15,126 nucleotides of DNA from Bacteroidota bacterium (GTDB lineage Bacteria > Bacteroidota > Rhodothermia > Rhodothermales > UBA10348), in contig JAQCDI010000023.1 in the NCBI GenBank assembly GCA_027620595.1, forward strand, positions 1 through 15,126. The letters are read 5' to 3'. Made by a program: the position numbers and the translations under genes. The notes beneath the pieces are model-generated. The model had not been told where the DNA came from. It did not search any database and was given only the letters and a program-made list of their open reading frames with translations. Below, in pieces: positions 7,039-13,773 of the stretch (the stretch's first letter is position 1; every line of letters starts with the position of its first letter).

Positions 7039-7065
7039 AGCGCCAGGACGTCAGCGTCTGGCGCT
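7039..7065 (-). terminator. Stem-loop at the stop codon of the 85-aa gene
   Basis: AGCGCCAGGACG (7039-7050) and CGTCTGGCGCT (7055-7065) form an 11-bp stem with one bulged G and a TCAG loop. The loop contains the TGA stop of the minus-strand gene. No T-run follows on the minus strand, so it may stabilise the mRNA 3' end rather than terminate; the hairpin at 6890-6931 is the better terminator. Confidence 0.35.
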
Positions 7066-7308
7066 GTTCAATCGGTACACGATCTTCCGGATCGTATCGA
7101 ACTGCAGGTAGGGGTATTCTTCCCTCAGCATTTCGATGGCATCATACGCAGGCACGTTCTGGGTGCGCATGATCTTGAATGATTTCCGGATCTGGTAGTC
7201 GCGGATTCCTTTCTCGCTCAGGAGATTGTGATCTTCGAGGACATCATAGATGTCATCGCTGATGAGGCCTTCCAGGGGATTGCGGCCGGGATCAGTCGTT
7301 GCCTGCAT
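7051..7308 (-). CDS. Small uncharacterised protein, 85 aa
   Basis: I do not recognise a named family. The 85 residues are rich in charged and helical residues with no membrane segment, no signal peptide and only one Pro-rich spot near the N-terminus. LISDDIYDVLEDHNLLSEKG (15-34) and YDAIEMLREEYPYLQFDTIRKIVYRL (55-80) look like amphipathic helices. The last part, with ordered aromatic residues before DTIRKIVYRL, could be a helix-turn-helix-like end, but that is a guess. The composition is that of a real folded cytoplasmic protein, unlike the shadow frames around it. It is a single-gene unit with a candidate promoter at 7400-7430 and hairpins after the stop. The start ATG at 7308 has no Shine-Dalgarno motif. 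Confidence 0.75.
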   Translation of the reverse strand: MQATTDPGRNPLEGLISDDIYDVLEDHNLLSEKGIRDYQIRKSFKIMRTQNVPAYDAIEMLREEYPYLQFDTIRKIVYRLNSARR

Positions 7309-7399
7309 GGTCTCGCGGGTCGATTCTACTTGCTGGGAACAGCGGATTCAGGGAGCGCGACTTCCGTACGATCGGTGGGAAATCCCTTCCGTCGCAGGA

Positions 7400-7430
7400 T
7401 AAGAGTAGGTCGCTCCTGCACCCCGGCAAA
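7400..7430 (-). promoter_or_regulatory. Candidate Bacteroidota-type promoter for the 85-aa gene
   Basis: On the minus strand TTTG (7430-7427), a 19-bp spacer and TACTCTTA (7407-7400) resemble the -33 TTTG / -7 TAnnTTTG arrangement with the expected spacing; the -7 box is off by one position. The start codon is about 85 nt downstream of the predicted start site. This is a visual match only. Confidence 0.33.
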
Positions 7431-7479
7431 GTGAATTGACCTGAACCGTCCCGCCCGGAGGGCGAGTTGTAACCATGTC

Positions 7480-7504
7480 GATTCGAGCCGTTGGGCCTCG
7501 AATC
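7480..7504 (-). terminator. Stem-loop downstream of the pseudo-M1 gene
   Basis: GATTCGAG (7480-7487) and CTCGAATC (7497-7504) are perfect inverted copies around a 9-nt loop, 27 bp after the stop of the minus-strand operon. A second short stem CGCCC/GGGCG lies at 7452-7464. Neither is followed by a T-run on the minus strand, so a termination or mRNA-protecting role is inferred from position only. Confidence 0.4.
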
Positions 7505-7530
7505 AGTCTCCGGAAAATGGGTCGGGAGGC

Positions 7531-9915
7531 CTATTCGGCCCGCGCGATCAGGGCTTCCAGGCGCCGACGCAAGGCCACATCCGGCTCGCGTTCGAAGGCC
7601 TGTCGCAGTCGGGCAACGGGCAGGTCGTCATCGGCGCGGGGCTCCACCACCGAGATGGCGGCTTCGCGTCGAACGGACGAAGGATCGGTGAGCCAGGCCT
7701 CCGTTTCCCTGGTGGTACGGGGACCATCCGGAAAGAGACGGGCCAGGCAGCGCAGGGCAGCTGCCCCGACATCCGGACTCAGTTCGAGCAAGGGCAATAC
7801 GGCCTCGGCCACCTCTCCGCCGTCGGCCGTATCCGGTCCAATGAGGGACAGAGCCGTGATGCGGACCAGTTCTCCCTCCGAGGGGGTGACCAGCGCCGAT
7901 CGCAGGATGGTCCAGGCCTGCTCGGGGCGGAGCCGGGAAAGGGTTTCCACGGCTGCAGCCAGCTCGCCGGCTTCGCTGCCGGCATTGGCCACGGCCAGCG
8001 CGGCATTCCACGCTTCCGCTGAACCCGCAAACGAAGACAAGGCTCGCACGGCCGATGCCCGGACCCGGGGGTCTTCGTGCCCGGTCCATTCAATGAGTTG
8101 GGCCTGTGCCGAGGAGGATGGCGCCATGCGTCCCAGCACCGGGGCGGTTTCTGCCAGAACGGCGGGATCGGTGTCCACCGTGATGGCGGCCCGCAGGCCC
8201 AGAAGCAAGGCGGGATCCAGGTTGGATGCCGAAAGCAGGTGCAAGGACCGGATGGTGGACGCCGCGTCCATCGAATAACGCAGCTGGGAAATCAGGTCGG
8301 ATTTGCCCGGTGGTTCGGCGAAATCCAGGGGTACGGTTGCCAGGGCATCGGGATGGATGAACCGGGGTGCGATGCCGGTCGGAATGCGGGTCGCCCGTTC
8401 CCGCTCATCGACCCGGAGCGTAACGCTGTTGGTTTCGGCCAGCGTGGAGTACTGGAAGGCTGCGTCGAAGACGAAAGTCTCCGGCACGAGGAGTCCTTCC
8501 TGGTGCTGGGTGAGCTCCAGATCCGTCTGCTCGCTGCCCGGATCGAACTGGTAGGAAAGCGAGATCACCGGGTGACCGGCGGCGTAGACCCAGGTGTCGA
8601 AGAAATCCCCGAGATCCTCCCGGGAAACCACTTCGAACTGCTCACGAAGCGTCTCCGAGTCCACGACCTTGTTCCTGGCCAGGGCAAAAAAGCGGGTCAG
8701 TCCTTCCTGGAACGCAGTGGGCCCCAGCCGCTCATGCAGCATGCGAAGGACCCAGGCACCCTTGGCTTCTGCGTGACGATCCCGGAGGTCGGAGGCAACA
8801 TTCCATCGGTCCCACACCAGAGGCCGCTGATAGAGCGTGGACTCGGCCAGATAGCGGCGGCGCAGGTCGTCGAGCACCAATCCGGCCGCTCCTTCGCCCT
8901 CATTGGCCCGGATTCGCTCCACGCTGAGCCATGCCGCCAAGCCCGTCTCGATCCAGTAGTCCGTAGGGGCCAGCCTGCCCAATGCCGGCGTGAGGACCAA
9001 CTGGTAGCTGCGCCACAGACCCTCGTAGCGTCGTTTCCAGGTGTCTCCCCGGTCGAGGGCACCGGTGGATTGCACGCTGCACCCGATGAAAGCGGCCGGG
9101 ATGGATTCCCCATCCACCGTCAGGACGACCCATGGAATGGACGCCTCGGTGCCCAGGACTGTGGCGATCCATTCGTCATCCAGGTCCAGTTCCCCGGTGA
9201 TGCGACCGGCATCCAGCACGCTCACCTGATCGCGAGCGCGGTCGTTCCAGGCCACAAAGCCCGCTGCGCGCGGAAAGACGCCCAGCAGCGTGCTGCGCAG
9301 CACCGTCCGGCCGTCAAGGGACATGACAGGGTCAGTTGCATCGACACCCGAGAGGGCCAGGTTCCACGCACGGGGTGCGGCGACGGATACATCCAGGTCC
9401 ATGGCTGCGATCTCATCCACCGGCAGGGGCATCCAGGTGGCCCGACCGGGCAGGGAGGACGTCCACATGGCCAGCAGCCGCCCATCCTGCTGCAGGAAGC
9501 GGAACGCGCTCTTGATCGAATACTGGATATCCACGCGGAATGTCCCGTCGGCCTCGTCCGGCACCGGGATGATCAGACGCCCGCCTTCGACCCGCCATCC
9601 GTCCATGGGCCCGGATCCGGCCAGGATGACCCGATCCACCGTGAGGTCGGATACATTGAGGACGAGCAGGGAATCGGGCCCTGCTGCGGCCTCGATGGAT
9701 GCCGTTCCACTCGAGGCCGCCACATCGGCTTCGAGGTTCAGGAACAGCCGAATCCAGAAGACCGGCACACTTCCCGGATCCATGGTACGGACCGGTGCCT
9801 GCAGGATGGAGGAGGGATCAAAGGCGGGAGCCACCTGGGAAAGACCGATGCGGGGAAGCATCAGATGGGTCCACAGGCACAGCGCAGCGACCCATCGAAG
9901 GGAAAACCGATTCAT
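7531..9915 (-). CDS. Exported M1-peptidase-like protein lacking the zinc site, with HEAT-like repeats
   Basis: This is a 794-residue protein starting at the ATG at 9915, directly after the preceding gene's stop (TGA-C-ATG). A longer TTG-initiated reading from 9999 would run back through the neighbouring gene. Residues 1-27 are a signal-peptide-like segment (Arg3, Arg7, then a hydrophobic core). Residues about 45-250 form a beta-rich domain like the N-terminal domain of M1 aminopeptidases. About 290-445 match the M1 catalytic region: YWIETGLAAWLSVE (320-333) corresponds to the WLNEGFA block, AKGAWVLRMLHERLG (384-398) to the YxKGAxVLxMLR block, and FFDTWVYAAGHP (438-449) to the W...GxP end. Yet no HEXXH exists: the expected site by spacing from Glu323 reads LWRSY (300-304). 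The catalytic Tyr position appears to be Glu383, and no GAMEN is seen. Residues about 560-794 are alpha-helical with HEAT-like pairs. It is probably a non-catalytic periplasmic scaffold or binding protein. Confidence 0.88.
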   Translation of the reverse strand: MNRFSLRWVAALCLWTHLMLPRIGLSQVAPAFDPSSILQAPVRTMDPGSVPVFWIRLFLNLEADVAASSGTASIEAAAGPDSLLVLNVSDLTVDRVILAGSGPMDGWRVEGGRLIIPVPDEADGTFRVDIQYSIKSAFRFLQQDGRLLAMWTSSLPGRATWMPLPVDEIAAMDLDVSVAAPRAWNLALSGVDATDPVMSLDGRTVLRSTLLGVFPRAAGFVAWNDRARDQVSVLDAGRITGELDLDDEWIATVLGTEASIPWVVLTVDGESIPAAFIGCSVQSTGALDRGDTWKRRYEGLWRSYQLVLTPALGRLAPTDYWIETGLAAWLSVERIRANEGEGAAGLVLDDLRRRYLAESTLYQRPLVWDRWNVASDLRDRHAEAKGAWVLRMLHERLGPTAFQEGLTRFFALARNKVVDSETLREQFEVVSREDLGDFFDTWVYAAGHPVISLSYQFDPGSEQTDLELTQHQEGLLVPETFVFDAAFQYSTLAETNSVTLRVDERERATRIPTGIAPRFIHPDALATVPLDFAEPPGKSDLISQLRYSMDAASTIRSLHLLSASNLDPALLLGLRAAITVDTDPAVLAETAPVLGRMAPSSSAQAQLIEWTGHEDPRVRASAVRALSSFAGSAEAWNAALAVANAGSEAGELAAAVETLSRLRPEQAWTILRSALVTPSEGELVRITALSLIGPDTADGGEVAEAVLPLLELSPDVGAAALRCLARLFPDGPRTTRETEAWLTDPSSVRREAAISVVEPRADDDLPVARLRQAFEREPDVALRRRLEALIARAE

Positions 9916-9916
9916 G

Positions 9917-10978
9917 TCAGGAGTCGATGGATGGTTGATGGTCGGGCGGTGTGGGCGGGGTAAGGGAGAACGTAGCGCCGAGGAACAGCATGCCGGCAAA
10001 ACCGACGGCCACGTAAAGCAGCATCTGTCCAGTGTGCGTCAGGAGCGCATAACTGGCCGCATCGGTGGCGGGCATCGCATACAGGAGGGCCAGCGCCTGG
10101 ATGGTGATGAAATGGTAGGTGCCGATGCCACCCGGCGAAGGGATGATGACTCCAACGGCACCGATGAGCATGAGGCCCCAGGCACCCACCGGTCCGATGT
10201 CGAAGGGGGTGTTGAGGCCGAGCATCAGGAAGGGGAGCCAGGCCATGAGGCCATAGCAGATCCAGATGGCCACGGTCCACAGGATGACCTGCACGGTTCT
10301 TCCTGTCCGTGCCAGGCTGAGCAACCCATCCTGGAACCGCCCCATCCACGTCGAGAAACGCGTGCTGCGGCGAATGCCCCGCCAAATGGCCCAGACGCCG
10401 GCAATGCTCAGACCTAGGAGCAGCAGTCCGCCCCCCCATAGCAGAACCGGGGAAGTACGGGCGAACCATGCTTGCAATGGTTCGGTGAGCATCGACCAGA
10501 GGGGTGCCATCTGATTGGCGTATATCAGCGGGAGGGTCAAAAGGCACAGTCCGAAGGTGAGCATGTCCACAGCCCGCTCGACGACAACGGTGCCAAGAAC
10601 GGCGGAAAAGGACCGATTCTCGCGTCGGGCCACATTGACAGTCCGGATCACCTCCCCGAGGCGGGGACCTGCGTAGTTGGCCATATAGCCAACCATGACG
10701 GAAATGAACGTGTCGCTGCGGGAGACCCGTTTGAGGCTTCCTGCCTCTGGTCCCCGGAGCGTCGGAACCGTGTCCAGGAACAGGGACCAGCGCAGCGCCC
10801 GTAGCCAGTGACTCAAGAGGGTAACGCCTACTATGGGGGCCAGCCACCGGTAATCAGCGCTGAGAAGGATGCCGGAAAGGATGTCCCATTCCACACCCTT
10901 GAGTGCGAGCCAGAGCAGCAGAACGGCCAACAGGATGCTGGCAACGTGGACCCACCGTTCTCTTGTGGAGCCTGCCAT
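9917..10978 (-). CDS. UPF0104 / lysylphosphatidylglycerol-synthase-TM family membrane protein
   Basis: This is a 353-residue polytopic inner-membrane protein of the flippase-like family that includes YbhN, AglD-type proteins and the membrane domain of MprF. Hydrophobic spans are visible at about 11-31, 43-68, 91-105, 125-150, 178-200, 230-250, 263-285, 295-312 and 320-340. Family marks are MVGYMANYAGPRLGEVIRTVNVAR (95-118), the GxxxN...PxRxGExxR signature, VVVERAVDMLTF, and IPSPGGIGTYHF, the late PxPGGxG block. There is no C-terminal synthetase domain, so lipid or polyprenyl-lipid handling rather than lysyl transfer is likely. Its ATG overlaps the lolA stop by one base (TGATG), and its stop is one base before the next ATG. 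Substrate unknown. Confidence 0.9.
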   Translation of the reverse strand: MAGSTRERWVHVASILLAVLLLWLALKGVEWDILSGILLSADYRWLAPIVGVTLLSHWLRALRWSLFLDTVPTLRGPEAGSLKRVSRSDTFISVMVGYMANYAGPRLGEVIRTVNVARRENRSFSAVLGTVVVERAVDMLTFGLCLLTLPLIYANQMAPLWSMLTEPLQAWFARTSPVLLWGGGLLLLGLSIAGVWAIWRGIRRSTRFSTWMGRFQDGLLSLARTGRTVQVILWTVAIWICYGLMAWLPFLMLGLNTPFDIGPVGAWGLMLIGAVGVIIPSPGGIGTYHFITIQALALLYAMPATDAASYALLTHTGQMLLYVAVGFAGMLFLGATFSLTPPTPPDHQPSIDS

Positions 10979-11649
10979 CAGTCGTTCTCCCGCAGGTCTA
11001 CGACATCGACGCCAGCAGGAATGTCGAAACGGAAAAGGTCCGGAGGGAAGACCGGATTTACTTCCAGGTCCGACAGGTCGAATTCCATGCGCACATCGTT
11101 CAGGTCCACGGCCACCAGACGGGTCACCAGGCCATCAGAGGCGCGGATCCAGAGGTCGACCTGGCGGAAGGAGGCAAAATCGTCCCGGGGCAGGAGGCGC
11201 AGCCGGTCATGTGGGGCATCCGAAAGGGTGTCCTTGCCTTCCCACGTGGTCAGGTAGTCATCCGAGAAGCTTCGCAGGAAGGACGTCAGCGAGAAGGAGG
11301 TCTCATCCTCCACGAAATCATTGATGATGACCTGCCCTTCGGACCGGTTGTGGATCCAGGTGGTGACGCCATCGGTGACGATGGTCTGGTTGGACGTCAT
11401 CACACGGTAGGCGGTATCGGTAAAGGAGAGCTGTCCCGAAAAGCGTTCGTCTTCGTCCATGAAGGCCGACGAAGCCGTTTGTACAAAGCGCATGCGCATG
11501 CCATGGATGGCGCTGTACCGGGTGGAGAGCGTGGCAGCCAGCGCGGCTCCGCGATCCGACCTGTCCTGTGCGGACACGTGCTCCGGAGCGCCGAGGAGCA
11601 GCCCGAGCAGAACGGTCAGCAACAAGAAGAAGGATCGGTTGGGTTGCAT
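10978..11649 (-). CDS. lolA: LolA-like outer-membrane lipoprotein carrier protein
   Basis: LolA is a periplasmic chaperone that shuttles lipoproteins from the inner to the outer membrane. The 223-residue reading starts at the ATG at 11649; an in-frame GTG at 11664 is less likely. Residues 1-27 form a clear signal peptide with an AxA-like end (HVSAQD). After it come the usual elements of the incomplete beta-barrel: LSTRYSAIHGMRMRFVQT, FSGQLSFTDTAYRV, TIVTDGVTTWIHN, a central LLPRDDFASFRQVDLWIRASDGLVTRL and LSDLEVNPVFPPDLFRFDIPAGVDVVD, typical of LolA. The sequence is divergent, so LolA-family membership is secure but the actual cargo is inferred. First gene of a translationally coupled three-gene cassette. 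Confidence 0.87.
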   Translation of the reverse strand: MQPNRSFFLLLTVLLGLLLGAPEHVSAQDRSDRGAALAATLSTRYSAIHGMRMRFVQTASSAFMDEDERFSGQLSFTDTAYRVMTSNQTIVTDGVTTWIHNRSEGQVIINDFVEDETSFSLTSFLRSFSDDYLTTWEGKDTLSDAPHDRLRLLPRDDFASFRQVDLWIRASDGLVTRLVAVDLNDVRMEFDLSDLEVNPVFPPDLFRFDIPAGVDVVDLREND

Positions 11650-11691
11650 GGGAGGAAGGCGCACGCCATCAATGCGTAAGGGTGTCGGACA

Positions 11692-11713
11692 GCATCCCCT
11701 TCAAGGGGCATGC
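11692..11713 (-). terminator. Stem-loop between the aminotransferase gene and lolA
   Basis: GCATCCCC (11692-11699) pairs with GGGG-C-ATGC (11705-11713) with one bulged C and a 5-nt loop. It sits in the 92-bp gap after the class V enzyme's stop. No T-run follows, so it is a weak terminator or a leader structure of lolA. Confidence 0.3.
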
Positions 11714-11741
11714 CGAACCCTGGTTCCGAGTCCGAACGGGT

Positions 11742-12908
11742 TCATTTGCGCTGTGTGGCCTCGAGGGCGTCCACTAAAGCCGCCACATCGGCTACATCAT
11801 TGTACACATGCGGCGCAATACGGATGGCGGTTCCACGGACCGAGACTGAAACGTGCCTTTCCCAAAGGGCCTTCCGGACCGCCTCGGTGGAACGGCCCTC
11901 GGGCATGCGAAGTCCGAAAAGATGATGCCCACGATCAACCGGGTCGGCCAGGTCGAAGCCGGCCTGCCGGATCCGATCCTGGAAAGGATGCAGAAGCTGC
12001 TCGCAATAGGCCTGGATGCCCTCCGGACGCCACTCGAGGATCTGTTCGAGGGCTGCAGCCAACATCGGCAGCAGGATGAAGTTGCTCTTTTCCCCGACGT
12101 CGAATCGGGTTGCTCCTGGTTGGTAGGAAGGCTCGTAGTCCACCAACCCCGCGAAATGCTCGCTGCCCAACCGATTGATCCAGTTCTCTTCCAGCGGCAC
12201 GCCGTCCAGGAATCGAGGGCCGATCCAACCCATTGCACACGAATACGGCCCGAACAACCACTTGTAACCTGCCACGATCAGGGCATCGGGTCGGATATCG
12301 GCAACAGAGAACGGCAGCGCGCCGACACTCTGCGTACCGTCGATCACCAGGGCGGCACCCACCAGATCCGTACGCTTTCGGATGGCGGCCATGTCGAACA
12401 GGGTGCCGTCGGCCCAATGGACGATCGGTACGGCCACAGCCGCAGTCCCCTCGTCGATGGCCTCAAGGATGGCTTCGTTCCATGCGGCCGAGGTGGACCG
12501 GGCGCTGTGCGCCGCAGGCGCCGCTACCGTGCGGAGCGTGCAGCCGCGCTCTTCGGCAAGGCGCATCCAGGTGTAGACGTTGCTGGGAAATTGTTCGTGC
12601 AGCACGACCAGATTCTGCCCCGGCCGAGTGGCTACGTTGCGTGCCACGGAGGCGATGCCGTAGGAGACAGAGGGAAAGAGGGCTACCTGCTGGGGGTCGG
12701 GGGCATGGACAAGGCAGGCAAAGAGTTTCTTGACCCTGGTCGGGAGGCGGAAGAAGTCGTCGGGCAGGATGTCGGCCGGGGAACGTTTGCCCCGGATGGC
12801 CTCGATGCCGGCCATCTCCACTTTCTTCGACACTGGCGACATGTAGGCGCAGTTGAGGTAGTGGATATCCGGACTGAGCGAAAACTCGGACTTCTGGCAG
12901 CTGAGCAT
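11742..12908 (-). CDS. Class V PLP-dependent aminotransferase-fold enzyme
   Basis: This is a cytoplasmic fold-type I PLP enzyme, related to cysteine desulfurases, kynureninase and isopenicillin-N epimerase-type proteins. About 388 residues from the ATG at 12908 (MLSCQKSEFSLSP); an ATG at 12920 and a TTG at 12941 are alternatives. Seen in order: YLNCAYMSPVS near the N-terminus, FPSVSYGIASVARN (PLP phosphate loop), FPSNVYTW, VPIVHWADGTLFDMAAI, LVIDGTQSVGALPF with the pyridine-nitrogen Asp, and the Schiff-base Lys in VAGYKWLFGPYS. LEENWINRLGSEHFAGL and GATRFDVGEKSNFI follow. No cysteine-bearing desulfurase loop is obvious, so a true Fe-S cluster IscS/SufS role is unlikely. No pathway partner lies next to it. 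The substrate is unknown. Confidence 0.92.
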   Translation of the reverse strand: MLSCQKSEFSLSPDIHYLNCAYMSPVSKKVEMAGIEAIRGKRSPADILPDDFFRLPTRVKKLFACLVHAPDPQQVALFPSVSYGIASVARNVATRPGQNLVVLHEQFPSNVYTWMRLAEERGCTLRTVAAPAAHSARSTSAAWNEAILEAIDEGTAAVAVPIVHWADGTLFDMAAIRKRTDLVGAALVIDGTQSVGALPFSVADIRPDALIVAGYKWLFGPYSCAMGWIGPRFLDGVPLEENWINRLGSEHFAGLVDYEPSYQPGATRFDVGEKSNFILLPMLAAALEQILEWRPEGIQAYCEQLLHPFQDRIRQAGFDLADPVDRGHHLFGLRMPEGRSTEAVRKALWERHVSVSVRGTAIRIAPHVYNDVADVAALVDALEATQRK

Positions 12909-12937
12909 GGTCGAGGGCATCGGTAGTGTGCGCCCTG

Positions 12938-12945
12938 CCAAGATA
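12938..12945 (-). promoter_or_regulatory. Possible -7 box for the class V enzyme
   Basis: On the minus strand TATCTTGG matches five of six fixed positions of TAnnTTTG, 30 bp before the chosen ATG. No TTTG box is found at the usual distance upstream, so this is tentative. Confidence 0.2.
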
Positions 12946-12978
12946 CGGTGTCTACCTGCTTCAGACGGCGGAAAGTGC

Positions 12979-13011
12979 GTGCGGCGCGCCCGGAAACCGG
13001 GCGCGCCGCAC
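12979..13011 (-). terminator. Perfect 15-bp GC-rich hairpin between minus-strand genes
   Basis: GTGCGGCGCGCCCGG (12979-12993) is perfectly complementary to 12997-13011 with an AAA (plus) or TTT (minus) loop. It begins 33 bp after the stop of the coiled-coil protein gene, so it probably ends or protects that transcript. On the minus strand it is followed by GCACTTTCC, only a short T-tract. The stem holds the 8-bp palindrome GGCGCGCC on each side. Confidence 0.55.
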
Positions 13012-13043
13012 AGCCATGTCAGGATCCGGAGAGAGGAACCGGA

Positions 13044-13547
13044 TCAGTCGCGGGAGTCTTCGGGCGTGGCCGAACGCAGGCGGATGGTGGTGCCTTCCGC
13101 CGCGGCGGTTTCCAGCGCAGCCTGCACCTCGGCCACCCGCTGCTGGGCATGCAGTCGGATCCCTTCAGCGTGGATGCTCGACAGCTCCCGCTGCAATTCC
13201 AGCTCCAGGCGCTGTGTTTGACGTTCCACTTTTGCCAGCTCCCGTTCGATGGATCTCACATCCAGGTCGACAATGACCTCCGGCGCAACGGCCGGACGGT
13301 GGATCACCACGCGGTGACGGTGACGGGGGGCTGCCTGGACATCCACCTGCCAGAAGGCAGCCGTTTCGACGGCTGATTCCTGCTCAGCAAGCAGCGGAAT
13401 GCGCCAGGAGTTTTCAGGCCAGAAATGTTGCACCAACACGGTCAGCAGATTGGCCGAGAAGAGGACGATAGTGGCAATGCCGAGCGCCATGACGACTTTC
13501 TGGCGGCGTTCGGACGCATCGGAGGACGGAGTAGAATGATCGGACAT
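13044..13547 (-). CDS. Single-pass membrane protein with a coiled coil, unknown function
   Basis: I do not recognise a family. The 167-residue reading begins at the ATG at 13547, chosen because GGGAGG lies 7 bp upstream; an in-frame ATG at 13631 would add 28 Arg-rich residues. A polar, Ser-rich N-terminus with RRQK precedes one membrane span (about 18-40, VVMALGIATIVLFSANLLTV), which suggests the rest is outside the cytoplasm. HRHRVVIHRP (76-85) is a basic segment. Residues about 97-150 (SIERELAKVERQTQRLELEL onward) are a Glu/Arg/Leu/Gln-rich coiled coil, and the end is short and acidic (TPEDSRD). It is a single-gene unit, 226 bp after hisA in transcription order. An envelope structural role is possible but inferred. 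Confidence 0.75.
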   Translation of the reverse strand: MSDHSTPSSDASERRQKVVMALGIATIVLFSANLLTVLVQHFWPENSWRIPLLAEQESAVETAAFWQVDVQAAPRHRHRVVIHRPAVAPEVIVDLDVRSIERELAKVERQTQRLELELQRELSSIHAEGIRLHAQQRVAEVQAALETAAAEGTTIRLRSATPEDSRD

Positions 13548-13554
13548 GGGGAAT

Positions 13555-13560
13555 CCTCCC
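13555..13560 (-). promoter_or_regulatory. Shine-Dalgarno site deciding the start of the coiled-coil gene
   Basis: GGGAGG on the minus strand lies 7 nt before the ATG at 13547. It is the clearest ribosome binding site in the window, where most genes have none, and favours 13547 over the upstream ATG at 13631. Confidence 0.6.
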
Positions 13561-13773
13561 GGATCGGAAGCGGTGATGAAGGAGTCGAGGCGCGTCTTCC
13601 GGAAGCGTCTTCGGCAGCGTACATCACGCATGGATCCAGAACGGTCGGACCGGAGGATTATTGTCCAGCGGAGGAAAAACCTCGATCGGCACGCGATGCG
13701 AGGGGAAGAAAACGGCCCGAGGCACTGCGCAGTCTGTGAGCGGACCGGAGGGGAATGATCCGGGGAGTGCGGA

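Noticed and set aside
8077..9963. Plus-strand 628-aa open frame antisense to the pseudo-M1 gene
   Set aside because: The minus-strand protein has a signal peptide, M1 blocks and HEAT-like repeats and is coupled to its neighbour; the plus frame has biased composition and no domain.
9916..9999. Longer start of the pseudo-M1 protein at TTG 9999
   Set aside because: It would overlap the UPF0104 gene by 83 bp and bury the signal peptide; the ATG at 9915 gives a clean signal sequence and TGA-C-ATG coupling.
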